From assembly GCA_036898215.1 (NCBI GenBank), contig CM072545.1, positions 16,181,140 through 16,245,139 of the forward strand: a DNA stretch of 64,000 nucleotides. Direction: 5' to 3'. The stretch is from Platycarya strobilacea. Lineage: Eukaryota > Streptophyta > Magnoliopsida > Fagales > Juglandaceae. Position 1 is the first letter of the stretch, and the number at the start of each line of letters is the position of its first letter. Position numbers and translations under genes: made by a program. A model generated the notes under the pieces. It worked only from the letters and a program-made list of their open reading frames with translations, ran no database searches and had not been told where the DNA came from. This document shows, one piece after another, positions 24,082 through 35,967 of the stretch.

Positions 24082-25206
24082 TTGGGGTTTTTGCCTCCCT
24101 CTTCACTATTGTTATTGCATCTGTTTCTTACCCATATCTCGAAGAATCGATTGCTTTCCTTGCATCCCAACTAAGTCTGTTTTTACCCTTTTGCTTCTAC
24201 TAGGGTTTTGTATACTGTTTTTGAAGAATTTGTTTAATTTCGATTTATTTCTACGATTTGTTTACTTCTGATTTGTTTATGTATACATGCCCAACTTCAC
24301 ATTTCATTTTTTTTCATGTATTTCCATTCCTATATGTTGTTGGGTCAGAGAATGAAGATTGGCACTTGTGAGACTCTCGGTTTGGCACGTGTTCATTGAA
24401 TTACTCATGTTGGTTTGAATTTACTCATGTTCACTCTTGGGCTGGCTAATATTTCACTCTCGGCTTGTATTGTTGATTGAGCTTGACAGAATTTTTTGGG
24501 GTCCTATTTAGTGTATTTGTTGTTGTGTCGAGGGCTTAATTCAATTTATCAATGTCATCCATGTAGAATCCAGCCTTGCTCGAACCACTCTAATGTTGTG
24601 TTCGACTTGATTGAACTTGTCAATGCATAGAACTTGTCTATTTATATTTGGGTTGTGAAATTGTTAACTTTTTTATTTATTTATTTATTTATTTTCATTT
24701 TGTTGCTTGTGCATCTTAGGCCCAATTATATGTACCACAAGCAAGGTATTAACTTGCTCACTTTTGGGACTTGTTCATTCTCAGTTTGGCTGCAATGGAA
24801 GTGCCTCACTTTTGGCACTTTTTCTATTCATTAGCTTCATGTGGCTATCATGTAAAATAATGTGATTTTTTAGAAGTCTAAACTTCTTGTCATTGTTCTA
24901 GTTTGTGATTTTTTTATTCCTAGATGATTGATGAGAATATAAAATGTCATATTTTTCTCTCTTAATATTTAATATTTTATTCTTATTTGATGCCTAAATA
25001 TACTCATTATTCTTATATTTCGATTTAGGATACAAATAGAAGCATTAGGAGCAAATGAAGATAATTGCAGAATTTTAGACAATTTTGATGTCTCTTCATA
25101 ATATGGGTATAATTCTCTCATCCAATCTCCGATTGAGCTAATTCAAGATGATATAGAACCCCAAAAGAAATATCTATTATAACTTTTATGTTTTATGTTT
25201 TGAGAA
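24078..25206. other. Leader- or intron-like sequence up to copia A, no gene seen
   Basis: T-rich sequence with imperfectly repeated words (ACTCATGTT at about 24402 and 24423; CTTTTGG-CACTT variants near 24755-24820). It could be a plant 5' UTR and first intron following the CT run, but no exon was identified. Confidence 0.4.
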
Positions 25207-25484
25207 TGTCAGATTTCTAGGAGATAAATTAGGAAGTCCTATTTCAGATAAAATCTGTCAGATTTCTAGGAGATATATTAGGAAGTTCTATTTTAGATAA
25301 AATCTGAAATTACTATTTCAGATTTTAGATATTTCTGTTTCCTGTTTTCTAGCCTAGATATTAGCTGATTTGATTGGCTGATTTTATGGCCTTACTGATT
25401 TAGTAGCCCTCCTCTTCTATTTATCTTGTAATCGTTTCTCTTGGAAAATAATAAGAATGTTAATTCTTCTTCTCAAAAACTACA
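25207..25484 (+). repeat. 5' LTR of copia A
   Basis: It starts TGTCAGATTTCTAGG and ends CAAAAACTACA directly before the primer-binding site. The first 100 bases are a tandem pair of about 49 bp (starting at 25207 and 25256), also present in the 3' LTR (32278 and 32327), so the duplication predates insertion. TCTATTTATC near 25418 may be the promoter region. Confidence 0.9.
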
Positions 25485-25496
25485 TGGTATCAGAGC
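25485..25496 (+). promoter_or_regulatory. Primer-binding site of copia A
   Basis: TGGTATCAGAGC, complementary to the 3' end of initiator methionine tRNA, begins immediately after the LTR terminal CA, as in most plant copia elements. Confidence 0.92.
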
Positions 25497-28400
25497 TTCG
25501 TGCTCTGTTTCTTTTTTCCTTTTTCTGATGATGTCGTATAAGTCGGTGATGACCCTTGCCCAAAGAAATCCTACCGTCTCTTTTGACTCGTCTGGTACTT
25601 CAGAAAATATTCCACCCAATCCCAATCCCAATCACAATCCCATGCCTGTATCTACTGATTTCTATTCCCAGAATTCAACCCTTTATCTTACAGCTACAAA
25701 ACTCAATGGGCAAAACTATCTTGAGTGGGCTCAGTCTGTAAAATTGGCAATTGATGGCAGAGGAAATTTTGGGCATTTGACTAGAGAAATATCGAAACTT
25801 GCTGCTAGTGACCCTAATCAAAAAAGATGGCAGTCCGAAATTCTGTTGTTATTGCTTGGCTCATCAATTCCATGGAACCTACCATTGAAAAACCTCACCT
25901 ATTTCTCCCCACTGCTCAAGATGTCTGGGAGGCCGTTCGAGATCTTTATTCGGACTTGGAGAATTCTTCTCAAATCTTTGAATTGAAAACTCGACTCTGG
26001 AAATCCAAGCAAAATGATTGTGAAGTTAATACTTATTACAACGAATTGGTAACGTTATGGCAGGAACTTGATCAGTGTTATGATGATGTTTGGGAAAATT
26101 CAAACGACTATGCTCGTCACAAGAAGAGAGAAGAAAATGATAGGGTTTACATGTTTTTAGCCGGCCTTAATCGAAGTTTAGATGAGGTTCGCGGCCGCAT
26201 TCTAGGCAGGCAACCATTGCCCTCTATTCGGGAAGTTTTTTCTGAAGTTAGACGTGAGGAGTCAAGGAGAAAATCATGCTGCGCAATACCGAAACTAGTT
26301 TAAACCTGGAACCTGAGAATTCTGCTCTTGTGTCAAGAAGTGTTGATTCTGAGCGTAATAAACCGTGGTGCGAGCACTGCAAAAAACCGTGGCATACGAA
26401 GGAGACCTGTTGGAAACTTCATGGTAAACCAGCAAATTGGAAGCCAAAATCCAAACGCGATGGTTGCGCCTACCAAACCACTGCTGAAGAGCTTCAGGAG
26501 CTTTCTACTAACTCGGATGCGGTACCTTTTACCAAGGGGCAATTAGACCATCTGTACAAATTGTTTCAATCTCCAAAACTATCCTTAACTCCGTCTTGTT
26601 CTTTGGTACAGAAGGGTAATCCTCTTGCTAATGCGTTTTTAGGTGTTATTCCTAACTCTATTTATTCTTGGATAATTGATTCCGGTGTAACTGATATATG
26701 ACTGGTTGCTCCCAATTGTTCTCATCCTATAGTCCGTGTGCAGGCAATAAACGGGTCAAAATTGCAAATGGTTCACTCTCAGTAATTGCCGGGATAGGAA
26801 CTATCAAACTCACTTCGTTGTTAACCCTCCATGATGTGCTCCATGTTCCCAATTTGTCTTGCAATTTGTTGTCCATCAGTAAACTTACCTCTGATCATTA
26901 GTGTCAAGCTAATTTCTACTCTTCTTATTGTGAATTTCTGGAATTGACTACGGGGAGGATGATTGGTAGTGCTAAGGAAAAAGATGGACTTTATTATTTT
27001 AAGGATGGACCAAACTCGAGTAGACAATGTCAAAGTAGTTGCTTAAATTCAGTTTCTATTTCCAAGAATAATGATATTATGTTATGGCATTATAGGTTAG
27101 GCCATCCTAGTTTTCAGTATTTAAAACACTTGTTTCCCAATTTATTTCTGAATAAAAGTCCCACTTCCTTTCAATGTGAAGTTTGTCAGTTTGCTAAACA
27201 TCATCGTGCATCCTTTTCCACCCAACCCTACAAACCAACTACTCCATTTACTGTGATTCATAGTGATATCTGGGGCCCTTGTAGAACATCTACGTATTCT
27301 GGAAAAAAATGGTTTGTGACCTTTATTGATGATCACACGAGATTAAGTTGGGTTTACTTGATGACAGAAAAATCTGAAGTGGGAACAATTTTCAAAAAAT
27401 TTTACACCATGGTACAAACACAATTTCAAAAAAATATTCAAATATTACAGAGTGATAATGGTCGAGAATATTTCAAAAAAATTTTGGGTGAATTTTTTCT
27501 TGAAAAATGAATTGTTCATCAAAGCTCTTGTGTCGACACTCCACAACAAATGGTTTGGCTGAAAGAAAAAACAAACACTTATTGGAAGTAGCTCAAGCAT
27601 TGCTTTTTACCAATCATGTCCCTAAATATCTTTGGGGTGAAGCCATTCTTACTGCTACATATCTCATAAACAGGACACCTAATAAGGTTTTAAGCTTTGA
27701 AACACCTTTTGATGTTTTTCATAAGTTTTATCCAACAAATCGGCTTTCTTCATCTTTACCACTACAGATATTTGGTTGTGCCGCTTTTGTTCATGTTCAT
27801 AGACATAATCGAGGAAAGCTTGAACCCCGAGCCACAAAATGTGTGTTTGTTGGTTATGCTCCCACTCAAAAGGGGTACAAATGTTTTGAACCCATTTCCA
27901 AAAAAATGTTTGTTACCATGGACGTTACTTTTTTTGAAATACATTCCTATTTCACGCCTCATCTTCAGGGGGGGACAACCAAAGACTCGGCTGTTTTTCA
28001 AAATTTCTTCCAAACTGACGACTCGCAAAATGATCCTTCTCCAATTATTCAACCTGAAAACCCAAGCTTTATTATACCAGGGGAAACTGAGTCGAGTTGT
28101 TTAGATACTAAAAATGCAGGTCTTCCTACAGCCATCTCATGATGTTCACAAAGGAGAAACAGAAATAAAAAACATAGCGTTGGTACCATTTGATATTGTC
28201 TACTCGCGACAGAATACAACTTAAAAGAAAGGGTCTTCCAATCCTTCGCACTGCCCAGAATCCGTAAACCCTCCAGGTAATGTCCTTATCGAGTCCTTAC
28301 CTCATGTTCAGCCCATTTCACCTTCAAGTTCTGAGTCCTCTAGCTTTGAACCCGAGTCTGAGTCCAATCTTGAGTTCAATGATTCTGAACTTCCTATTGC

Positions 28401-31160
28401 TGTCCGGAAGGGTGTGAGATCTTGCACCTAGCATCCGTTGTCCAATTATGTGTCATATGAAAATCTCTCACCTGTTTTTAGAGCTTTTACCTCACAATTG
28501 TCTTGCATGGAGATTCCTAAAACTGTGCGGGATGCTCTGAAAGTTCCTGAGTGGAATGAGACTGTCTTCGAGGAGATGAAAGCTCTTGAAAAAAATGGCA
28601 CGTGGGAGTTAGCTGATCTACCAAGAGGGTAGAAAACTGTAGGGAGCAAATGGGTGTTTACAGTCAAGTATAAATCTGATGGCTCTCTAGAACGGTATAA
28701 AGCTCGATTGGTGGCCAAGAGATTCACTCAAACCTATGGCATTGATTACTTAAAGACATTCGCCCCAGTTGCAAAGCTAAACACTGTAAGAGTTCTTCTG
28801 TCACTTGCAGCTAATCTTGATTGGCCTTTGCAACAGTTGGACGTAAAAAATGCATTTCTCAATGGAGATCTGGAAGAAGAAGTGTACATGGATGCACCTC
28901 TAGGATTTTGTAAAAAGTTTGGCACAAAGGTGTGTAAACTGAAGAAATCCTTATATAGGTTAAAACAATCGCCAAGAGCCTAGTTTGAGAAATTCACTAT
29001 GTTTGTTAATAGTCAGGGGTATACTCAAGGGCAAGGTGACCATACGATGTTTACAAAACATTCACAGGATGGGAAGATAGCAATATTGATTGTGTATGTA
29101 GACGATATAATTCTCACTGGAGATGACGTACTTGAGATGAACCGATTGAAGGATTCTTTATCATCAACGTTTGAGGTCAAGGACTTAGGATCTCTGAGGT
29201 ATTTCCTTGGAATGGAGGTGGCTCGGTCGAAGAAAGGGATTGTTGTTTCCCAACGGAAGTATGTCCTTGACCTCCTTAAGGAGATTGGGATGAGCGGGTG
29301 TAGGCCAACAGACACTCCAATCGATCCCTATCAGAAACTTGGAGATGACAAGGAAGGTGTTCTAGTGAATACAACTTGGTATCAAAAGTTAGTGAGAAAG
29401 TTAATTTACTTATCACATACACGGCCCGATATTTCTTTTGCTGTGAGTTTGGTAAGTCAGTTTATGCATTCACCCTCTGAGAAACATCTTGAAGCAGTTT
29501 ATCGGATTCTCAGGTACTTGAAAGTACACCAGGCAAGGGACTACTCTTCCAAAAGACCACACAGCAGAACATAGAGGCATACACTGATGCAGATTGGGCA
29601 GGCTCAGTTATTGACAGGAGATCCACGTCAAGATACTGTACTTATGTTTGGGGAAATATGGTCACATAGCGAAGCAAGAAACAGAATGTGGTTGCAAGGA
29701 GTAGTGCCGAGGTAGAATATATGTGAGATCTAAGATTTACGTGTATTTTTACACGTTAGTTTATTCTCGGTATTAATTATTTTAATTTAATAATATTATT
29801 AGTCATATTTTATTTATTTAAGATATTTATTTGAGTTATTAATTAGTTAATATTGAGTTACGTTACTTTTCTTATTTATTTTAATTAGTTAATTATTTTA
29901 ATGATTGGAATTTAATTCCTTTATTTTATTATGTGAATTTATTTGATTTGCTTTCGTTATATTAATTATTGTTTTATTTTTAATATTGTGCTTGGGTTTG
30001 ATTTATTTATATTGTTGGATTTTAAATATCTTATTTTATTGATATTGAAATTATAGTATTTAAAGCTAACTTTTATTTAATTTGTTGTGTTTTTCTAGTT
30101 GGATCCCTTTTTTCTTCTTTTTCTTTTTTCTTCTCTTTTTCTTTTCTTTTTCTTTCTTTTTCCTCCATTTTCCCCTGCTTCCCAGACCCGCGCACCAGCC
30201 CCCTCCCCTGCCTCCTCTCCCTCTCGCCCGTCCCTTTTCCCCCACCCAGGGCCGCCATCGACCACCCACCGACGACACCGCTCAGCCCACTGCCTTCCCC
30301 ACACGTCGGCAACCTCCCCTACATCGGTGGTGCACCTCATGACAGCCCCTAGCCGGCGCGTGAGTCCCCTACCCGAAATGGGTATTTTGCATTCCCTTGC
30401 ATTTTTCGGCCACCACCGGCCACCCTTTGGCCTCCGACCACCACCACTAGATTCCCCACCCTCCGGCGAGTATAACCAACCGTCGGTAGCCACCCATCGC
30501 CGCCGGTTACCCCATCTACCCGAAATGGGTCTTAAACGGGTTGTTCTTCGCCGCACCGCCGTCTGGCCACCGTAGGCCTCACCACCGCCACCAAAAGACT
30601 CCCCTCGCCCATCCGGTCATCTCCCTAGCTCAGTTTCCCCATTCACAGCCTCACCTTCCCAGTACAACTTCAAACCCGAAAATGGGTTTTCACCCATTTT
30701 GACCCCGATCCACTACCTTCCGGTGGTTGTGCCGCCACACCATCACCTCCATGAGATTTTCCGCCCTTCAAAGAGTACCTCCCTAAATTTTGGTGTCAAA
30801 CCGAGTATTTTAGCCTAACGTACATGTGACCGTTACAAACGCTGCAGATTAGCGTTGTTTGAGGATTTACGTTTTTACCGCTGTAAGTACTTTCCAAATG
30901 AGTTTTAAGATTTAAATATATTTTTGGCATCAACAGTTGCTGTATTTGATTATTGTTGCTATGTGTTGGTTGATGTTGGTTGATTGGATTTATTAAATGT
31001 TGGATAATTGCTGTATCGTTGTCTGCATTCTGTATTTACGCTCATGCTCATGAAAATATTTGGAAAGTGAATTTCTGCATGATTTCGGATATTCATGTGT
31101 TGGAATTGAAAACTGAGATTTAAATTGAGTTTATTGGATTTTAATAGTTTTGGGCTGATT

Positions 31161-31334
31161 CATAATGGGGAAGGCGATACGTAACGCCCATTATGGTCAT
31201 TGGATGTGCATTTCATATCGGGGACGGCAATACGTAACGCCCGGTATGAAATGAGTGTGTGTGGATCGTAACGGGGACGACGATACATAACGCCCATTAT
31301 GATTTCGGGGATGGCGATACGTAACGCCCGGTAT
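31161..31334 (+). repeat. Cluster of four GGCGATACGTAACGCC hairpin units
   Basis: Four copies of a near-palindromic core (GGCGATACGTAACGCC and variants GGCAATACGTAACGCC and GACGATACATAACGCC) lie within 175 bp. The flanks pair: CATAATGGG with CCCATTATG (31161-31169 and 31187-31195, 9/9), and ATTTCATATCGGG with CCCGGTATGAAAT (31210-31222 and 31240-31252, 12 pairs plus one G-T wobble). TCGTAACGGG with CCCATTATGA (31266-31275 and 31293-31302) gives 8 pairs, one wobble and one mismatch. The fourth is weaker. I do not recognise a described element. Confidence 0.85.
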
Positions 31335-31581
31335 GATTGGTTTTGAGGATATAATTTTATGGAAAATGATGGGTGATTTTATTGGAATTTTATTGTGGAT
31401 TAAATTGAGATTTTGATGAGTGTGATTATTTCATTGATTTTGAGAAAGATGATTTTAAGCCTCATGCATATGGTAATTGTTCATGATCGTTGTTGTGGCA
31501 TTAATGTATTTCTGTCTTTTGGTTTGATTGAGTTGTACTTACCTGCGATGCCATCTAGGTGTCGTAGTTTTTTGGATGCAG

Positions 31582-31628
31582 ATTATAAAGATGTTGAGCC
31601 TGAGGAGACGGCTCCGCCATTGAGGTGA
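31582..31628 (+). CDS. Short acidic putative exon near the end of the 2.2-kb LTR
   Basis: After TTTTTTGGATGCAG, a plausible splice acceptor, the frame reads DYKDVEPEETAPPLR and stops at 31626-31628. It is only 15-16 residues. It is noted because the 3.0-kb solo LTR has the same arrangement (acceptor, then an acidic peptide beginning near FDDQQGDSPDEAGD) at the same place relative to the hairpin cluster and LTR end. Function unknown; it could be chance. Confidence 0.25.
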
Positions 31629-32277
31629 TATTAATAATAATTGTTATTTCGAGAAATTTATTTTCCCATTTTTTATAAAAATGTATTTGTTTAATTTATA
31701 TTTCGGATGACTATATTAAATCTTCTGTTGGAGAATTTATATTAAATTGGTTTGTAAAATATTTCTAAAAATTCTGGTACTTAGATATTAATTCATTATC
31801 TGCTGCGACCTATATTTTATGTATGTCACGTGTGCACACACGATTGACACTTGTCGTTGGGATGTGTGACTCGTGTTATCATCATCCTGACGCCTTGATT
31901 CCCGTATTATTTTAAGGGAAATTTGGAGGCGTCACAATATATGGCTATGGCTAACGGAGTTTGTGAGATGTTATAGCTAAAGAGAATTCTTGAAAAGCTG
32001 CAGATGCTGGTAAACATGCCAATGAAGTTGTATTGTGACAACAAAGCTGCCATAAGTATTGCTCAAAATCCAATACAACATGATCGTACAAAGCATGTAG
32101 AGATTGACAAACACTTCATAAAGGAGAAGATTGATAGTGGAGTTGTTTGCATGCCTTTTGTTCCTACTACTCAACAAATAGCTGATATTTTCACCAAAGG
32201 ACTTTTCAGACCTAGTTTTGAGCTCTTTGTAAGCAAGTTGGGCATGATAGATATCTATGCTCTAACTTGAGGGGGGG

Positions 32278-32541
32278 TGTCGGATTTCTAGGAGATAAAT
32301 TAGGAAGTCCTATTTTAGATAAAATCTGTCAGATTTCTAGGAAACAAATTAGGAAGTTCTATTTTAGATAAAATCTGAAATTACTATTTCAGATTTTAGA
32401 TATTTCTGTTCCTGTTTTCTAGCCTAGATATTTGCTGATTTTATGGCCTTACTGATTTAGTGGCCCTCCTCTTCTATTTATCTTGTAATCGTTTCTCTTG
32501 GAAAATAATAAGAATGTTAATTCTTCTTCTCAAAAACTACA
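32278..32541 (+). repeat. 3' LTR of copia A
   Basis: It starts TGTCGGATTTCTAGG after a G-rich polypurine tract (32269-32277) and ends CAAAAACTACA. It is shorter than the 5' LTR, mainly because one GATTTGATTGGCT stretch is missing. The remaining sequence is very similar with scattered substitutions. Confidence 0.9.
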
Positions 32542-33879
32542 TAGAGATATCGACTCCATCCAAGACAAAAATCAACCATGAAGTGGACGCACCTGCACTT
32601 GACGTTCCTGAATATTCTTCAGCCACAGTTCCAACCAATTACATCAAATCCACATGTTATCAAAACATTTTCCAGCAAACACTCCTACACCAACTTGCAA
32701 ATTCAATGATCAACTTACATGCAAAATTAGGTGTACTCAAGTTTCTTGAAGACAAATTGTTTGAACACAAGATACAAAGTCATACAAGGCAACTAATGAA
32801 GAAGAAACAAAATTGAACACTCAAACTACAAGCAACTTTCAGCTAAGGATGGTGGAAAAACAAATGATCAAATGCCAACTTACAAACCACTTGGATTCAA
32901 AAATGACACATGGCAAAAAAACTTGAAATTATGATGATTTTGTCATGACAACTTGCATGATAAATGCTTATAAATAGAAGGGAGGAGTGTGTGTTCTAAG
33001 ACTATGTTTTTTATGTTTAGTTGAGTTATTATCTTATCTTGAAAGAAAAATCAAATACCTCATTTCTCTTCCTTTTCTTTTAATTGATATTTTTGTTATG
33101 ATTTTGAGTGACTAAACTTTTGTAATTGGTTAAAGGAAACGAAAGTCTTGAAATTTATAAAGCTGTGAGATCTAAGTTGTTCTTATCATTCAATTTATAC
33201 TTTGAGTATCAAATATTCTTCTGTACTTATTTTCATGATTAATTCATTTAATTACTAGAAGGTCTGCTAGTTTATTATTCGTTATAATCTATTGCTAGAT
33301 TAGATATCAAATCCGTAATTGTTTGATCTCTCTAATTTGTGAAACAATTAAGATTTAATGATTTGCTGCGTCAGAAATTATTAGAACTTAAGAAGAACAC
33401 TCGACTAAATTAAATGCAATCGCTTGTGTTTGTACTGTTTAGTTTCATCAATCTCTCTAATTCTTAAAACTGCTACTAGATTAAATCCTTAATGCTTGGC
33501 TTGGATTGTTTAGTAGTTAGGATTAATTAAATCACTTGTTTTTTAATTAATTATAAGTAAGGAGAGATAAGAAAATGGTTCTAACGGTGAATATTCAAAA
33601 TATTAATTGATTTATATTACATCAATAATTAATTATAAAATTTCGATGGTGGAAGTTGACTTCGACCAATGCTTTTTCCTTTGATTAATATTTTGAAATT
33701 AAATTGCTATTTAGTTATTTTTATTTCCTTTGAAGATATTCTCATTACAATCAAAAACTCTATCTTCCTTGCTTAATAGCATAAAAATAAGCTAATCATT
33801 CTCTGTGAGATCGACCCTTACTCATACTACTATATATATTTTTTTGAGTACAAGATTTTATTTTTGGGTGCTTGCGACA
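32542..33879 (+). other. Ty3 LTR-like remnant, no primer-binding site
   Basis: An open stretch to 32814 (EISTPSKTKINHEVDAPALD and on) has no recognisable motif. From about 32940 the sequence looks like an LTR: TGCTTATAAATAGAAGG (TATA-like) and later CTCTGTGAGATCGACCCTTA followed by TGCTTGCGACAGCACG near 33870. The last two phrases resemble the LTR/leader junction of Athila/Tat elements. No gag or primer-binding site follows, so it is a truncated remnant. Boundaries are uncertain. Confidence 0.45.
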
Positions 33880-34225
33880 GCACGCCAATGATACTATTAC
33901 TCTATTTGATATTTTTGCGGTCTACACTTGCTATTATTGCTCTACTTTTTTATTCTTATATGTTGTCATTGCTCTAGTTGGTATTTTTGGGGTCTACACT
34001 TGCTGTCATAACTCTATTTTGTGACTTTTTGGGTCTAAACTTGTAGTCATTGCTGTGTTTTCTCTACTTTGTGACTATTTGGGTCTAAATTTGCTGTCAT
34101 TTCTCTACTTTGTGATTGTTGATTCTCATATGCTCTCATTGGTCCATTTTGTGACTTTTTAGGGTCAATACCTGTTGTCATTACTCTATTTTGTGATTTT
34201 TGGGGTCTAAAATTGCTGCAATTGC
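33880..34225. repeat. Minisatellite, units of about 40-55 bp
   Basis: Imperfect tandem units built on CTCTATTTTGTGACTTTTTG, GGGTCTAAACTTGCTGTCAT and TG occur about seven times. They differ by small deletions and substitutions. The minus-strand ORF 34047-34232 is a translation of this repeat. The array follows directly after the Ty3-like LTR end. Confidence 0.8.
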
Positions 34226-34944
34226 ATTGCATTCTTATTAGTTATATACTTGTTATAATGATTGTTTCGTGATGGATGTCTAGTGTAAGGTTGTAATAAG
34301 TGGAGTTAATTCATGAGTGTTCAGGCATGAAATGCCATTGATATGTTGGGGTAATTCATAAATCCCAGATAACCACCAATTGACAACTGAGGTTCACGAT
34401 TTTGTAGCCATGCATGCGGGCCTCTTGTCTTACGCATGTTGTTACATGAAAACAATATCATTTTATGCCCCAATTATTAAACCATATTTTTTAGGGTGCC
34501 TCCATTATTTTATATGCATTATATTTATGTTTGTCTATAAATTTGAAGCAAACTAAATAACAGACCACTCAATGCCTGGGTCAAGTTGTAGTACTATCAG
34601 CAAGTAATTGTCGCAACGAATACCAGTATGCTACTATAGTATTAAAGTATGTCGACGAACTACTCATATTGAGAACAACGAGGGGCGATGATTTTTCCAT
34701 TGCCAAAATTATGAGGCAAGTTTGGCTATTAATAAAGAAAATAATTTCAGTAGAGTTATAGTTATTGCTTGACTATTTGTGCTTATCTGTTGTTTGTTAA
34801 TTGTCAATTGCGTAGACTGGGCAGGCTTGCAAATTTTTTTGTTGGTATGGCCTAGAACTGCTAGCATATGGGCAAAATATAATAAACCGACCAAAAAATG
34901 AACTTTATAAGATATAAACCTCAATGGCATCCACGCTAGTTCGA
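34226..34944. other. No gene seen
   Basis: AT-rich sequence between the minisatellite and a copia gag fragment. The minus-strand ORF at 34709-34987 overlaps the gag fragment and shows no motif. Confidence 0.45.
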
Positions 34945-35480
34945 TCTTCACTATGGTTTTATCATAGTTTTTGAATGTTGTATCCAAAGAAACTGTTGCT
35001 AGTATTCTTTACTTGAATTATGCTGAAGAAGTATGGATTGATTTTAATGAATGTTTTACACAAAGTAACAGACCAATAATTTTTTCAACTAAAGGAGTTG
35101 ATACTTCATTGTCTCAAGATCAAATGACTCTTTAGAGCTTATTTTACAAAACCCAAAGAGCTTTGGGATGAAATAGTGAATTACAAGCCGATACCTAATT
35201 GTACTTGTGGTGCTCTAAAACTCTTTCCTGATTTTCAACATCAAGAACATGTGATGCAATTCTTAATGGGGTTAAATGAAAGTTTTTCTCAAGTTCGAGG
35301 CCAAATCATGCGTCTTGAACTGCTAATGCCAATCAATAAATTCTTGTTCTTGTACTCCAAGAAGAAAGACAAAAGGAGATATATTCTACCAGATCTTTGA
35401 TTGTTGAATCTACTACACTGGTCAATTAGGCAAATCCTAATATTTTTTGTGGTGGAAATTAAAGAATTTTGTGCCCAAGA
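34945..35480 (+). pseudogene. Isolated copia gag fragment
   Basis: With frame changes the plus strand encodes FLNVVSKETVASILYLNYAE, EVWIDFNECFTQSNRP, SLSQDQMTL, NYKPIPNCTCGALKLFPDFQ, HVMQFLMGLNESFSQVRGQI and STRSLIVESTTLVN. This is the UBN2-type gag domain found in many plant copia elements, from the 'V-S-x-x-I-x-x-S-I' segment to the linker before the zinc knuckle. A TAG replaces the Trp normally preceding FLN. It has no LTR or pol and ends where repeat R copy 2 begins. It belongs to a different gag subtype from elements B and C. Confidence 0.8.
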
Positions 35481-35503
35481 GAAAATGTCATAGTGCACAA
35501 GTT

Positions 35504-35967
35504 GAATTCACTTCAAGTGTGACAAGCTACACATATATTCTCTTAGTTTTCACTTCAATCATACAAAAGGAGCTTTCACTTCGAATGCAAATCACGCCTC
35601 TGGTTTACTAACCAATGTGGTGCCCTATGGGCCCTAGGTGGTTTGACGAGCAACTACAATGCTCGGGATACATGTTGCATGAGTTACATCCCCTTGCGCA
35701 CGAAGAGGTCTTATGTGCTCAGATGCTAGGCACGCTGTGTATAGAAGTCATAGCGGAAAAGAGTGAGGTGTTGTTAAGAAACTAATAACAATAATACCGG
35801 AGATTTATACATTATCATCAATAACAATATCCATAAGTCATGGCCACATCACCATTTATATTACAAACCATTTTTTGTTCATCACCTAAGACAAAGACAT
35901 TAAGCTACAAATTGTTTGCCTCTTAAATACAAATAAACATCCTAATGTACAAGAGATTATAAATTGA
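35504..35967. repeat. Repeat R, copy 2, left part
   Basis: Parallel to 16726-17190 with scattered substitutions. The match stops after AGATTATAAATT at 35967 and resumes at ATTATAGGCCCC at 46153. In copy 1 these join as ATTATAAATTATAGGCCCC, so about 10.2 kb was inserted here with a possible 3-bp ATT duplication. Confidence 0.75.

Larger units (their letters stand above)
29722..31936 (+). mobile_element. Solo LTR, 2.2 kb, inside copia A
   Basis: It starts TGTGAGATCTAAG and ends GGAGGCGTCACA, with a perfect 5-bp duplication ATATA (29717-29721 and 31937-31941). Removing it plus one duplication restores the copia RNase H reading AEVEYMAMANGVCEM, which proves the boundaries. The interior has a very AT-rich start, a C-rich block at 30180-30800 with three ACCCGAAA(A)TGGGT words (about 30369, 30519 and 30674), the hairpin cluster at 31161-31334 and a short 3' ORF. 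No internal region is attached, so this is a solo LTR, probably of a Ty3 chromovirus-like family (inference from length and ends). Confidence 0.93.
25528..32270 (+). pseudogene. gag-pol of copia A, frame-broken and split
   Basis: Reading starts at ATG 25528 (MMSYKSVMTLAQRNP). Gag follows in two frames to 26290, with LYLTATKLNGQNYLEWAQS and FLAGLNRSLDEVRGRILG. The zinc knuckle CEHCKKPWHTKETC is at about 26370. The protease box reads WIIDSGVT (26670). Integrase has WHYRLGH, HSDIWGP, FIDDHTRLSW, LQSDNGREY and NGLAERKNK, so the DDE residues are recognisable. RT has DVKNAFLNGDL, LKKSLYRLKQSPRA and YVDD (29095-29106). RNase H is split: AEVEY ends before the solo LTR, and LYCDNKAAISIAQNP resumes at 32028. 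Stops occur at family Trp positions (PRA-stop-FEKF; VT-stop-RSKK). Not functional. Confidence 0.92.
25207..32541 (+). mobile_element. Ty1/copia retrotransposon A, decayed
   Basis: Two LTRs (25207-25484 and 32278-32541) bracket a primer-binding site, a gag-pol region in the Ty1/copia order (gag, protease, integrase, RT, RNase H) and a GAGGGGGGG polypurine tract just before the 3' LTR. The coding region has at least four frameshifts and several stops. A 2.2-kb solo LTR splits the RNase H domain (29722-31936). I could not find a 5-bp target duplication: the left flank is GAGAA and the right flank TAGAG. One flank may have been altered. Confidence 0.9.

Noticed and set aside
23944..24271. Overlapping ORFs on both strands across the CT run
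   Set aside because: Poly Leu/Ser and Arg/Glu stretches come from the (CT)36 repeat.
30066..30575. Long overlapping ORFs on both strands in the 2.2-kb solo LTR
   Set aside because: They come from the C-rich/T-rich block and its complement; low-complexity products without a motif, open on both strands.
25202..32546. Target duplication for copia A
   Set aside because: Flanks GAGAA and TAGAG do not match, so no duplication is claimed although both LTRs are clear.
34047..34232. Minus-strand ORF with repeated Gln/Ser units
   Set aside because: Translation of the minisatellite.
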